DNA from: Anastatus disparis
Taxonomy: Eukaryota; Arthropoda; Insecta; Hymenoptera; Eupelmidae
Assembly (NCBI GenBank): GCA_017163975.1
Contig: JAFFSR010000301.1
Location: 3,818,001-3,882,000, forward strand
DNA length: 64,000 nt
Direction of reading: 5' to 3'
Shown: in pieces, positions 11,097 to 23,340 of the stretch
How the letters are laid out: every line of letters starts with the position of its first letter
How positions within the stretch are numbered: position 1 is the first letter of the stretch
Made by a program: the position numbers and the translations under genes
Notes under the pieces: model-generated
What the model saw: the letters and a program-made list of their open reading frames with translations, nothing else
What the model was told of the DNA's origin: nothing
The model's database searches: none

Positions 11097-12481
11097 AAAA
11101 AACGCTGCCAAGTGCTTTGTCGCAATGCTTTCTCATAGAGCTCATTGAGTTAAAGTGATTTGATTTTATTTTTTTAAATGTGATTTCAATAAAAAATTCA
11201 TTTTGTATTCAAGGAAAATTAGTGAATGTGAGAGAGTGATTAGTAAATAGGAAGAGAGAGAGACAAGGATGGATGAAAGTTAGGTAAAAATGAGGATCAA
11301 TCTGAGAAAAAAGGACAAAGAGGAAGTGATGAAGTAAGAAAAGAGTTAGTGAAAGCTAAAATTAAAACTACCCTATAAAAATCAATTTTTTTAAATTTCC
11401 CTTCTTTCGGTAGTTGAAAATAATTTCCCTGCAAATTTTAGAACAAATCTATCGAGTACTTTACGTAAAATAAAAAAAAAATTAGGAATCGAAAATTTTT
11501 TAAAAATCTTTAAAATTTTCTAAAATCGTAACCATTCTAAGAAAATAAGTTTTTAAAAGCTTATTTTTTTCAGACAATAGTGAATTGATTGTACAAAAAT
11601 TTTGGAGAAAATTTATAGTATGGTTTACGCAAAATAGAAGATAAATGAAAAACAAAAATTTTTTTGAAAATTTTCAAAATGCTCTAAAATTAAAACTGCT
11701 TTGAGAAAATTAGTTTTCCAAAGCTTGTTTTCTTCAGACAGTGGCGAATAACTTGCATACAAATTTTGGAGCAAATCTATCAAATGGTTTTCGTAAAATA
11801 GAAAAAAAAATTAAGAATAAAAATTTTTAAAAAAATTTTAGAAATGTTTTAAAATTAAAAGTGTGCTAAGAAAATCAGTTTCCAAAAGTTTTTCTTCTTT
11901 TGGCAGTCGAAAATGAGTTCCATACAAATTTTCAAACAAATTCTTCGAGTAGTTTACGTAAAATACAAAAAAAATGAAAAATCGAAATTTTTTTAAAATT
12001 ACCAAAATGGCTATAAAATTAAAATTACGCTAAGAAAACCAATTTTCAATAGCTTCCGCACCAGTTGATTGAAAAATTGAATTGTATGGAAATTTTGAAG
12101 TAAATTCATCAAGTAGTTTTTAAGATTTTATTGGCTTAATAAATATAAATATTTTTTTCAAAAATTTTAAAACGCTCTAAAATTAAAACTGAGCTAAGAA
12201 AATCAGTTTTTAGGAATTTATTTTATTCGGGCTACCGCAAATAATTTCCATGCAAATTTTGAAGCAAATTCATCGAGTAGTAAACAAAAAAAACCAGAAA
12301 AATGAAAAATCAAATTTTTTATTTTTATAATTGATTCTAAAGTTAAAACTACGCTAGAAAAACCAATAATCAATAGCTTTCCAGCAAGTTGGACAAAAAA
12401 ATAAATTTCATGCAAAATTAGAAGCAAATCCATCGAGTAGTTTTCGACATACAATTTACTAACTGACATTACACACACACA

Positions 12482-12561
<80 letters not shown>

Positions 12562-12683
12562 TACAGACATTTTCCGGAAACCACTTTTTTCGACTCCCTG
12601 AGTTCAAATATGCACAAATTCATGAAAAAATAGAAAAAAAATTTCTTTATTGATACAATGCTTTCTCCATGAGAAAGCAAAAT
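11097..12683 (+). mobile_element. Helentron/HINE-like element, copy 1
   Basis: The left end AAAAACGCTGCCAAGTGC is followed by TGCTTTCTC at 11126. The right end has a perfect stem-loop TGCTTTCTC-CAT-GAGAAAGCA (12659-12679) a few bases before homology stops. Between are ~160-bp degenerate repeats (landmark TTTACGTAAAAT near 11461, 11622, 11790, 11949) and a CA microsatellite. A subterminal inverted repeat whose 3' half sits in a terminal hairpin, plus an internal microsatellite, is the layout known for Helentron-associated elements. No Rep/helicase is present. The family call is inference. Confidence 0.5.
12471..12557. repeat. (CA)n microsatellite
   Basis: About 87 bp of CA with a CGCG interruption, inside the Helentron-like element. 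Reading frames across it encode only Cys/Val or His/Thr runs and are artefacts. Confidence 0.95.
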
Positions 12684-13068
12684 TAGCATAACAATTTTAC
12701 GAAAATTTAAGTTTAATTTTATGCTTATTTGTTATGACAATTTTTATAACAATTTTCATAGCAATTTTTATGTTCCCTCAACTTTTAAATGGGTTGAGCT
12801 TTTTGAACACGTTTTTTTTCAATCAAATGGATTCAATCTCAACTTTTACTAGAATTCTGCAGAATGAACTTAGAAGCTCCTATTGGGGAGTAATATTCAA
12901 TATTAAAAAAATGATTTTTTAAAGGAATTGAACAAAATAGCTAATAATTTTGAAATGATTGAGGGTTGGACCGAATTTTCGCGGCTTTTTTCATGATTTT
13001 ATGTATAAAATCATATCCGCAAATTACAGTAAGATCCATGACCCAAACCAGGGGTCCTCTCCTAGTTA

Positions 13069-14910
13069 GTATATACTTTCACATTTTCAGTAAAGTTCCT
13101 TAAAATAAGACAAAGGGGAACATCTGTCCAACAACAGCTAACCGAGTGGTTGACAATCAGAATGTTTTTTATTAAATCATTAATTTTTTGTAAATAAAAT
13201 CTATTATTGATAGAAATTTATATCCTTGAAGTACTAATAGAGATAAATTGCACTGTGTGTAAATTGATATCATTTGTGACTCTGAATATTGAAGTTATAC
13301 GATTTGCGTAGATAATTTTAAACTAGATATTTAACTGTCTTATTTAATTATTGAAGTGAGCTACTTTTTATATATAGTTAAAACTTATGAACTATTATTA
13401 AAAGTATGTATATCATTCTTTATAATATATTTATAAAAAAAATAAACTTAATTAAAAATAAAAAACTAAATGCTTCTTTAAAATTGGTTGGTTAAAAAGA
13501 AAATAGAGTTGGAATTGAATGCCAATAAAAATCATTAAACTTTTATCTAGATGAAATAGAGAAATTAATTTTTGAAGAAAAAATAAAGGCTTTACTCGCA
13601 GAAAAAAAATAAAACAAGAAAAATTGTAACCAATAGTAAATTTTAGTTGATGCAATTGAACTTCAATTCATTTTCACTAATTTTGTTTATTTCTATTTAA
13701 ATATAAAATAATTCATTTTTTTACATACTTCAAAATGTGCAATTATTAAAAAGAAATTTTATTTTGCAAACAACCCATGGTACACTCGATGGAAACATGG
13801 GTTTTCTTTTTCTTTGATTTAAAAATTTCCCAATAATAATAAGTGAACTAATGGAATCATCTAATAAGGTTGCATGATTTTAAAATCACAAAAAAAATAA
13901 CACCCAAAGAATATGTTTCCGTAGAAAATACATTAATAAAAATCAAGTATATATAATTATACTGCCATAACTGTCCTACTGTTAAGTGTTTTACCTTAAT
14001 TATTTAATATATATATGTACCTTAATTATTGATATAAAATATTGCATGAAGAATAGGTTTCAAAACTCACCCAAAATAACCGACAGGGTTGGAATATACG
14101 ACCCTTTGCCGCGTTAGCACAGCTCTGTAAGCATGTAACCGTGCAGCATAAATGAATAAATTGATGAAATCTTTAGATTTAGAAATTGTGCTTATAAATG
14201 TTTATATATTGTATTAATGTAGTCAATATTTGGCAACAAAATATTTAACCTCGATCACATTTAAGTCAATATACTCTCACAGTCAAAATGAACAAACATA
14301 ATTAAATAAAAGTGAAAAATTTGCGCAATAAAACACCTGAATTCTTCAACGAAAAAAGATACAATGCACACGTGCACGTTTAGGCTTATGTTGCGCTTGC
14401 GCTTACGCTCAGCTATCATGCGGTAGGCTGTACACTTTGCAAGACGAAACATTCACAACGATAGCTTGAATCAGAATGCAGAAAAAGGTAGTGTGGCGCT
14501 CTCGTCCCGGTCTCTATATTCAATTCTCATAGCGCATGACTTAAGAGTTTATGTAGGAGGTTAGTATGAAAAAAGCCGCGCCTCTCCAAAGCTTTATGTT
14601 GTCAGCCAAGGAGTATACTTATTAAACCACGCCTATTCGAAACAAAATCACCTCCTTATATGCTTTATTTTTCTCTTGCAAAATATAAGGCGGAGAAACT
14701 AGAGAGGTAATAAAGGTTTCTACAATTGTTTTTATAATAACATTAGTTCAACTGCTACATGTAATTGTAATTATATATGTATAACGTAAAATAGATTCGA
14801 TATTCTTATAAAAAATTAGAGTCTTTATGAGAGTCTTATGAGATTGTTTTTTTAAAATATTTAAAAAAATTGTATAATATATATAATATTGTTATATTTA
14901 TATAATATAA
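13069..14910. other. No gene recognised
   Basis: AT-rich sequence with only short reading frames (up to about 67 codons). A somewhat more GC-rich patch at 14370-14660 encodes a 63-codon minus-strand frame (14261-14452) with nothing recognisable. It could hold a host exon or regulatory DNA, but I see no positive evidence. Confidence 0.5.
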
Positions 14911-15214
14911 TATAGTGTGAAAAAATTGACCTTGTTTCCAGACAAATAAACAAATGTTCTCTTGTCTCATTGATGAGTTAAACTTAAATATACTAAAGAT
15001 ACCAAGTCAATTTATTAAATAATGGCAAAATCTAGCCGTAGATGGAATTTCATAATATTTTTATTAACTGCTGTTCTGTGATCATATAATTGTATAATTA
15101 TACTTGGAAAGGGTTCTTAATTGTAGTGAACAGAAACATTGTTGAAATAATTTTTTCAACACTAAAGTTTTTGTTTATTTGTCTAGAAACAAGGTTAATT
15201 TTTCCATACTATAT
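14911..15214. mobile_element. Small MITE with ~45-bp terminal inverted repeats
   Basis: The left arm has CCTTGTTTCCAGACAAATAA and the right arm its near complement, with ends TAGTGTGAAAAAATT and TAGTATGGAAAAATT. Flanks are TA-rich, so the exact boundary is soft. The ~210-bp core is not palindromic. Confidence 0.7.
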
Positions 15215-16130
15215 TATCCAATACAAACGTAAATCATTTTTATTTATATTTATATAATATTTTTATAAAAAAATATGAAAAAATATATTTGTAAATGCCA
15301 AAATATTAGTTCTTCTTAATTAACAGCTTATTATAGGTATTACATTGTTATATATTTTATAATTTTATTCAATAACACAAAATAATTTTTTAGAAAGTTT
15401 AGTATAAAATATGGCCGGCCTACCAACATATGGCCATATTTGTACAGTGCAATTACATCAACAGATTTCACCATAAGTCGGCCATAATATTGACTTATTC
15501 TAAGAATTTAAAATAAAGTATATTCTAAAATAAATATTATAAATCTTATTTATATTCATATATAAATTAAATTATTAATGTAATATATGTTTTAAATGTA
15601 AATAGATATTCGAAGATAATCAAATCGAATCATAGTAAATTATACTAAACAATTTTTTCAGGAATACTACCAAGTGTTCATTATGATAATGTGTGCGTAA
15701 TGTGTGCGTACTTCTACATAAATTTGTGTTTATAGTATAACGAGTTTAACTGTGAATCTTCTCTACTCTTTTCTATTATTTTTTTATTTACTATACTTCA
15801 AATTTTAACTAAAAATGAAATTTATTTATTATAACCTAATTTTATAGTATGTCTAAATATGAATAAAAACATGTATTGTATTTATAAGTTAAAATATTTC
15901 TAGGTCCTTAAAATCCCATTTTAAGAGAATTTTTTTGTCCATCCAGAAAATTTGGGCCCTGTAGATTTGACAAAAATTGACTATTTATTAGCCAATATTG
16001 ACATGACAAAGTATTATTATTAATAATGCCCATAAATTGTAGTATGCACCATTTTTTACATTCACATTTCTATCAGAGTAATGATAAATATATTTCTTTA
16101 TAATATTAAGTAATGCAAGTTTGTTTTGTC
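15215..16130. other. No gene recognised
   Basis: AT-rich and featureless. A short motif, ATGGCCGGCCTACCAACATA-like, near 15412 resembles sequence at 24590-24640 and probably marks a decayed repeat. Confidence 0.45.
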
Positions 16131-16134
16131 TTAA

Positions 16135-16537
16135 GAGCATGACGAAGCTGTCCGCCTTCTAATAATATTTCCAATCTTAACTTATAAATAAACGATGCGT
16201 TTAATCGAGTTTCTTTGCTACAAAGAAAAAATTTGTAAGATTAAACTCTAGTGCGGACAACTCAAGAAATCCACCAAAATATTATACATACAAAGTTATA
16301 ATACAAACTTTTAATATGTCGTATTTTAAGGTTAGGTTTGTCGAGTTTGATATCTAATTTCCAATCCAAGCTCATAAAAAAATAACAAGTCCAAATGATT
16401 TTTTATTTTAACAAAAATTATTGTATAAATATAGCTTTAGTGCGGACAAGTCATTATATTTGTTTAATTAAAGAATTTAAAAAGATATTGATAAAATAAA
16501 AAAAGCAAAACTCGATTGCTGCAGCTCCGACATGCCG
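16135..16537. mobile_element. TTAA-flanked ~400-bp family, copy 2
   Basis: 403 bp between TTAA at 16131-16134 and 16538-16541. Runs from GAGCATGACGAAGCTG to CTCCGACATGCCG and carries the family motif TAGTGCGGACAA twice. Confidence 0.85.
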
Positions 16538-16541
16538 TTAA

Positions 16542-17042
16542 GAGGATATCGTAGTTATCCCCTCCTTATAATATTTTTATTCAAAGTTTATGAGTAAACG
16601 GTATGTTAAATCATGTGTGCAGTCCGTTATTATAGCATTTCTCGCGCTAGTAGTTCGCTTTTAACATTTCGGAATGACACCGCGAAAATTGTGACAATAA
16701 CGGACTATATCCTACATTCTTTCACTACAGAAAGAAAATTTATAAGATTAATCCTGAGTGCGGACAACTCAAGAAATTTATTAAATTATTACACATAAGA
16801 AGTTATGAACAAACTTTAAATGCATAGTATTTTAAGGTTAGGTTTATCGAGTTTAATATCTAATTTTCATTCAAAGTTCATGAAAACATAATAAATTTAA
16901 GTGATTTTTTTTAAACAAAAATAATTGAATTAATGTAGCTTTAGCGCGGACAAGTCATTATATTTGTCTAAATAATCAATTTAAAGAGATATCAATTAGA
17001 TAAAAAAAGCAAAAATCGATTTTAACAATTCCGACCTCCCAT
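16542..17042. mobile_element. TTAA-flanked ~400-bp family, copy 3, abutting copy 2
   Basis: Shares the single TTAA at 16538-16541 with copy 2 and lies in the same orientation, so the two form a head-to-tail pair. It ends at TTAA 17043-17046. Its extra ~95 bp (16619-16712) is a small inserted hairpin bounded by AGTCCGTTATT and AATAACGGACT. Confidence 0.8.
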
Positions 17043-17048
17043 TTAATA

Positions 17049-17927
17049 GATATTAAATACAAGACTTTGGTCCATAAATAATTTTAAAATATCTCATCCG
17101 ATGCTTGAAATCCTTTTTATTAGTTAAAGACTTAATTTTTTCTGTTTTGGTGGTTGTTGTAAGCTTTCTTAGTTGATTTTCAACAAATTTACTTAACAAT
17201 TCCCAGAGATTTTCTATTTATGCATCTTCACAAAATAAAAGTGCTTGAATTTTAATAAGATAAATTTTAGTGAATGTTAAACTAAGTTAAGGAGTCTCAT
17301 ATGCTAGCTATAGTTTGCTATAGTTTGTTGTTCATAAAAATCAAAAGTTTAAAAAATTCTTCAATATTTTGAAAAACATTAATTTATACCTGGAAAAGAA
17401 TCTCTGCAAATTTTTAGTTAGCCTTATCGACTGATTTTATTATTTATGCTCATTTAAAGTTTATCTTTTTACTACTATGAGATACAAAACACGCGGACTT
17501 CGAGTGAGCACATATAAAAAAATTAGTTGATAAGACTACTTGAAAATTTGCAGAAATTTTTTTCTAGGTATAAATAAATTTTTATCAAAATTTTGAAGAG
17601 TTCTTTAAACTTTTAATTTTTATGAACAACAAACTATAACTGACATGAGACTCCTTAAATCATAAAATTCACAAAAATGTCTATTTTTTCCAATATTTTC
17701 AAATTTTCAAACCAAAATTTTAAATTCCTTTTTTTTTTCAATAAAAGTGTTTGTGAATACATATAAATTAAAGATCTCTGGAAATTTTGAAGTTGATTCG
17801 TTGAAAATTGGCCGAGAAAGCTTGCAGTGACCACCAAAATCAATTGTTCGAATGAAGGAAAAGATTTCAATCATCGGATCAGATTACTTAAAATTATTCA
17901 TAGGCGAAAATCTTGTATTTTATATAT
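17049..17927. mobile_element. Large foldback, ~400-bp arms
   Basis: The arms mirror each other from about 17049-17455 and 17520-17927; examples are GGAGTCTCATATGCTAGC against ACTGACATGAGACTCC and the shared AAATACAAGA ends. No coding sequence. The minus-strand frame at 17655-17870 is fortuitous. Confidence 0.75.
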
Positions 17928-18040
17928 TTAAAGTAAAAAAAGTTTTATTAATTAATATTATCATTAAAAAAAATTATCATTACATTTAAATTTGATTTTT
18001 TTTTAATCTTCAACTCAGGCCTGATACCTTAAGTTCTTAA

Positions 18041-18424
18041 CAGGAGGCCAAACTATCTGTCTTTGTCTAATAGCGTTTTCCATCATTTACATAAACACTA
18101 TCCGTTGTATCAAGAAATAAATAGTAGCCCCCGCTGGATATTGGTATAATAAGTAAATCTTGTGATAATAATCAAATTATTTTATTGTATAGTTTTTGAA
18201 TAACATGTGACCTACCAAAAAAGATAGGTAATATTCTAGTTTGTTAGTAGGTCTCATATTATTCAAAAACTACGCAATAAAATAATTTGATTGTTATTAC
18301 AAAATTTACTTATTATACTAATATCTAGCAAAGGCTACTATTTTTTTTTTTTGGTATAATGGATGGTGTTTTGACAAATGATAAAAAAACTCTATTAGAC
18401 AAAGACAGAGAGTTCGGCCTGCTC
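18041..18424. mobile_element. TTAA-flanked hairpin MITE
   Basis: Starts CAGGAGGCC after TTAA (18037-18040), with subterminal CTGTCTTTGTCTAATAG. The right end mirrors it, and its TTAA has become ATTA. Arms of ~180 bp include AAATAATTTGATT and CTTATTATA motifs. It shares terminal motifs with 25767, 26391, 50868 and 53594, but its internal arms are unrelated. Confidence 0.75.
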
Positions 18425-18785
18425 ATTAGTTGATACTTTTTTCATGAGTATAATCACAATTAATATTAAACAATACTAATGTTTCATTGATTTATATTAA
18501 TAGAAAAATTAATTTATTTTTGACATAAATCATAACCATAAAGTTTGTATTGTTTATTGTAACCTTTGTCTATTTGAGTACTAACAAGTAATTTTTATTA
18601 ATTGTAAATAATATCAGAAGATTAGCTATAATGTTATAGATGAAACTTCAATATGTTATTGTTAATTATAAGAATAAATAGTTTAAAACAAATAGTTTAT
18701 AAAAATTAGGTTATGAAATAAATAATATGTGATGATTATTCAGTAAAATGAATCATTTTCTAATAATCCTAAATTATACCCTTAA

Positions 18786-19122
18786 GAAGAAGTCAAATAC
18801 ATCTGTCCTTTTCTAATCAAAGAATTGCTTTTTTTTAACCAAAACTAATAATTTTAGCAAAAAATGAAGAGAAAGCCGCATTTCGTATCAGAAAAAGCAA
18901 TATCTTCATTGATGAGGAAGAATTAATTTTAAAGCATCGTTTCCAAGAAAACCTTGAAAAACTTAAAACACAAAGGTCAGGGTAAACAATTTGGTTTTCT
19001 TTAAATCGAAGCAATAAAATTAATTTTTAATTATTAAAGAAAATTTTGCTTTTCCTGATACAAGATGCAGCTTTTTCTTTTTTTTGCTAAAAATTAATTA
19101 TTTGATTAAAAAAGGACAGAGA
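18786..19122. mobile_element. TTAA-flanked hairpin MITE fused to the next element
   Basis: The left end GAAGAAGTCAAATACATC follows TTAA 18782-18785, with subterminal CTGTCCTTTTCTAATCAAAG. Its body matches the hairpin at 53594-53974. The last ~15 bp of its right end are missing: GGACAGAGATACATGAC runs straight into the left arm of the large element. Confidence 0.8.
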
Positions 19123-19308
19123 TACATGACTGATTCCATTCATATTCATGCAAGCCGTCACTGATCGAATTTTTTTTTCTCTTCTAAGTGATAAAAATAA
19201 TACCTTCCAATATGTATGTGAAGATCAAATTTACCTCGTGAAACGCTCGGAAATATGTTTTTTCCTCGCTACAGCGTATTTAGTGTTGGGTGTAAAAATG
19301 AGAATTAA

Positions 19309-20223
19309 CGGCATGTCGGAGCTGCAGCAATCGAGTTTTGCTTTTTTTATTTTATCAATATCTTTTCAAATTTTTAAATTAAACAAATATAATTACTTGT
19401 CCGCACAAAAGCTATATTAATACAATAATTTTTGTTAAAATAAAAAATTATTTGGACTTGTTATTTTTTTATGAGCTTGGATTGGAAATTAGACATCAAA
19501 TCGACAAACCTAACCTTAAAATACGATATATTGAAAGTTTTTATTATAACTTTGTACACCGAAAAAAATCCGTTACGCCAATGGTTCCATACCTCCTATA
19601 ACTATTATTGTTCGCGAGGTTAAAACTACAGCGGTCTAAAATATGTGACGCACATTATTAGATAGGTATAGTAACAGAGTAGTTCACTGTAAATACTGCA
19701 ATAGTTCGAGCGCTGAACGTTGGCTGTTGGGGGTAAATGAAATACGATCCGTCAAAACACACGAACGCGCGTGATTCCAGACTCGAATGATATAGCGTCG
19801 ATGAGGTTTTACTAAAGCCTCATCGACGCTAATGTCATTCGAGTCTGGAATCACGCGCGTTCGTGTGTTTTGACGGATCGTATTTCATTTACCCCCAACA
19901 GCCAACGTTCAGCGCTCGAACTATTGCAGTATTTACAGTGAACTACTCTGTTACTATACCTATCTAATAATGTGCGTCACATATTTTAGACCGCTGTAGT
20001 TTTAACCTCGCGAACAATAATAGTTGTAGGAGGTATGGAACCATTGGCGTAACGGATTTTTTTCGGTGTATATATAATATTTTGGTGAATTTCTTGAGTT
20101 GTCCGCACTAGAGTTTAATCTTACAAATTTTTTCTTTGTAGCAAAAAGCTCGATTAAACGCATCGTTTATTCATAAGTTAAGATTGGAAATATTATTAGA
20201 AGGTGGACAGCTTCGTCATGCTC
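19309..20223. mobile_element. TTAA-flanked ~400-bp family, copy 4, itself interrupted
   Basis: Lies between TTAA 19305-19308 and 20224-20227. Removing the nested 512-bp hairpin and its 2-bp TA duplication leaves 401 bp, the family length. The opposite arm of the large transposon shows the empty site with one TTAA. Confidence 0.88.
19557..20068. mobile_element. Near-perfect hairpin MITE, TA duplication
   Basis: Starts CACCGAAAAAAATCCG and ends with its complement, with TA on both sides (19555-19556, 20069-20070). The ~245-bp arms differ at only about three positions, around a short centre near 19807-19818. More GC-rich than its surroundings. A TA duplication fits the Tc1/mariner group. No coding capacity. 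Confidence 0.92.
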
Positions 20224-20732
20224 TTAAAAAATTGAAAATGAACCTTAATTTTCAAATTACCGTAGGTCCGTCAATTTTTGACCTTTTTGGGCGTTCTTTT
20301 AATGAAAATGTGCGAAATCTAGTCTAGTTTTAAATACCATTTCGATTTTTGTGATACGAGTTGATTTCTCTGAGTTATTCATGAAAAAACGAAAAAAAAT
20401 CGATTTTTTTTCAAACGCAATTTTCTCAAAAACTATACTTTTTTTTGTTGAAATTTGTATATGTTTTTATACATGAAAAATACTAAGTTTTAGGATAGGT
20501 GAGAATATGCCATTTTGCCTTATCTGTTTTAAACAGATTTTTAAACGTTTTTTTTTATATTTTCCATTTTAAAGCATTGAAACAATGGCGCATAATGCCA
20601 TTTTTCCAACTATTACGTCTTTTTACAATTCGTCTATGCTTTTATTTATTAATTTATCAAAAATATTAACAAAAATCTTTAAAATAAACCTTCGATCAAA
20701 TTTTTTTATCAATTAGAACCGAAGTTATAATG

Positions 20733-21917
20733 CACTGAGAAAAAAATTTCATCAGATCAACTGAAATGTTATTGATTCAACAGATCTGCTGTTAATCTGA
20801 CAGAATTCTTTTGATTTAACAGAATCTGTGCAGTTGAAATAGCCCGAATACGATCGTGCTGCCAATTTAACAGCACGGCTGTTGATATAATTGAATAACA
20901 GTTAACATAAAAAAACATAAGTCAAAATAAAAGTATGACTTACATTTCAACAAAATTTTATGAATTGAATCAACAAAATGTGCATGCTCAAAATAACTGA
21001 TGAATTATTTCAATACAAATGTTTCAATTTAATTATATCAACAGCACGGTTGTTGATATAATTGAATAACAGTTAAAATAAAAAGAACGTAAGTCAAAAT
21101 AATAGTATGATTTACATTTCAACAAAATTTTATAAATTGAACCAATAATATGCACATATGCTTAAATTAACTGATGAATTATTTCAATACAAATGTTTCA
21201 ATTCAATTATATCAACAGCCCTACTGTTGATATAATTGAATAACAGTTAACATAAAAAAACATAAGTCAAAATAAAATATTTATCATTTATGTCGTTGAT
21301 AAATTTATTTTATAAAGATTTTTATGTTATTCAATAAGTATTTTTAAATCTCCCGCTTTTCAAAACAGTTACGTTTCAATAGTACAATAATAGGTGGCGT
21401 ATTTCTTGTAACCCGCAAGTGGTGAGATTGCACGTCAGTTAGTATATAAGAACGAACGAATTTATCCGCTGTATGCATACATGTATAAATGCGATGCAAT
21501 GCGATGCATATCGATTATTAGCGAGCGATGTTAGGTTTTATTTGTAAATATCAATAGCGTAGTGTTGAAATGTCGAAGAAAATGTTAAAAAATTTCACTT
21601 AAGAAATTAATAATGATCATTGTTATAATATAAATTATGTGTTTATTAATATCTAGAAATCGCAACACTGTGGAGAGCCCCTGAGTTTCAACTAAATAAA
21701 AAAGTTTTTATCATCTTTAAAACTTACTTGTTTGACACAATAAAAAGTAACAGCTATTTTGACTTACTTTGCTGTTAAATTAAAGTTAATTTTAAATTGA
21801 ATCAATATTACGATATCCATCAAATTAACAGAACTCGTCTGTTAAATGAATAGAATATTTCATCGTGGCATATTAACAGTAGGATTCAGTTGATACAATC
21901 ATATTTCTTTCTTAGTG
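20733..21917. mobile_element. CACTGAG element with internal repeats and TATA module
   Basis: Ends CACTGAGAAAAAAATTTCA and CACTAAGAAAGAAATATGA (minus strand). The right arm of the enclosing transposon (near 23445) shows the empty site, giving TG as the apparent 2-bp duplication. Inside are three ~180-bp direct repeats built on a palindrome, CAACAGCACGGCTGTTGAT-like, near 20865, 21047 and 21213. A distinct TATA-bearing module is at 21386-21494. Confidence 0.8.
21386..21494 (+). promoter_or_regulatory. TATA module, copy D
   Basis: Contains TTAGTATATAAG at 21439-21450, preceded by AACCCGCAAGTGGTGAG and followed ~40 nt later by ATAAATGCGA. The block layout matches modules at 27.5, 40.7, 50.0 and 55.6 kb, although the surrounding elements differ. 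Promoter function is inferred. Confidence 0.6.
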
Positions 21918-22170
21918 TGGTTTTAAGTTTATAAAAATAGACATTTTTTTGTTGATGATTAAAATTTTTTATTCAGTTTGAATTTTGCGCCCACGATTTA
22001 AATTTACTTTGTAAGGAGTGACATATGCCACCGCTAGATAGCGACGATTCGCTTTTTGCATTCTCATTAACGACTCGACGCATTCAAGCATATAAGACAA
22101 GTAAGATCAAAAATAAAATTGTCTAACAAAAAATTTTATTTTTGCTCTGTCGAAGAACTAATTAATAATA

Positions 22171-23340
22171 ATGGCATCACTGGCTGTTAAGACTAAGTGC
22201 AAGGATTTGAAAGAAAGGCACAAAAAGTGATTTACGATTGCTTCAAAAGTCCGTTTAGAGAATTAGGTTATCTAACGAAGTCTTTGAAACGCTTGTATCC
22301 GAATACTTCTTTTTCTAGAAAGGATAAAGTATGTCCTTCATGTTACAGAATATTTTTAGATGAAGTGAAAATACACCTATTTCATCTACCTCGAACAGTC
22401 AACAATCTTCAGAAAAAGTTTTTTATAGTAAGGCTGTGGTAGAGCAGTTCAATCAGATTTCAAGTAATTTGGAATTAAAAATTTCACCAATCAAAATGCC
22501 TCAGAGTATCAATATGAAAATGCGAAAATCCTGTGCTTTTTGAAAAAGAAAATAAATAAACGATGCATTTGATTCACAAATAGCAAGTACAATTATGAAA
22601 GTCTACGATATAACGGATTTGCCCATATTAAATGAAAATAATGAATGTGAAACATGTGATAAATGGCTCGAAAATATTAAAATGGCTTTAGATACTTATT
22701 CAAATTTTCTTGAGAAAGTGCGGTTATTAAGTCTTATACCAAGCAACATTTCCAAAAATTATTTATAATCAGTTTTATCAAATGTAACTGTTTATATGAT
22801 TGATCAAGCAAGATCATTGGTAAATAATAAAGATATTTACAAAAAGCCTGAGAACTATTTGGATAGTGAAATTATAACGAAAGTGAAAAATTATTATTTG
22901 AACGATGATTTCAATTGTTCTTGTCAAAGTTCAAATAAAAGTGACACAATATCTGTTAAAGAAAATAGTATAAGAACTAAAAAGTTTGATCGTTTTTTAC
23001 GCGAAGCATAAAAGAAATATATCAATTATTTATAGAAGAAAATCCTGAAATTAATACAAAAATTGGTAAATCAATATTCTATGCTTTAAGACCAAAGTGG
23101 GTTATACGCGATCCACCAAACGATTCGTGTCTTCGCGTTTATTGCAAGAACTGAAAATTACGTTGGGTGCTTCAAATAAATATAAAAACGAGAATAAACA
23201 TGACATGGCGGATTTGGAATTGAAAATAAATTCTTCACTTTTTTGTTTGAAAGATAATATGAAATGTGTACAAAGAAAATTTAAAGAATGCCTATTAGAG
23301 ATAGTATTGATTTAAAAGTGATTTCGTTGACAGAAGAAGA
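22171..23340 (+). pseudogene. Decayed gene inside the large transposon, family unknown
   Basis: The most protein-like sequence outside the LTR elements. A likely start is the ATG at 22171 (MASLAVKTKC). The sequence then needs several frame changes and crosses stops near 22228, 22540, 22766 and 23010. Recognisable pieces are DCFKSPFRELGYL and VCPSCYRIF at about 22230-22360, an acidic helical part at about 22590-22760, a KNYYLNDDF segment near 22890, GKSIFYALRPKWV near 23065-23105, and a Cys-containing C-terminus (MKCVQRKFKEC). Its position between the two arms makes it the likely transposase or accessory gene of that element. I cannot name the family, and no THAP zinc finger is visible in it. 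Confidence 0.6.

Larger units (their letters stand above)
10792..13065. mobile_element. Foldback element with TTA duplication and inner insertion
   Basis: Ends CTAGGAGAGAACCCC and CTAGGAGAGGACCCC (minus strand), with TTA at 10789-10791 and 13066-13068. The outer ~300-bp arms mirror each other (10792-11095 and 12690-13065). Between them lies an unrelated ~1.6-kb Helentron-like element. A second copy of that inner element at 34.3-36.2 kb lacks these arms, which confirms the nesting. Confidence 0.8.

Noticed and set aside
12218..12689. Minus-strand reading frames of 76-129 codons
   Set aside because: Core is a CA microsatellite translated as Cys/Val runs, inside a non-coding repeat.
14261..14452. 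63-codon minus-strand frame in a GC-richer patch, possible host exon
   Set aside because: No splice-site pair, domain or codon-bias signal I could support.
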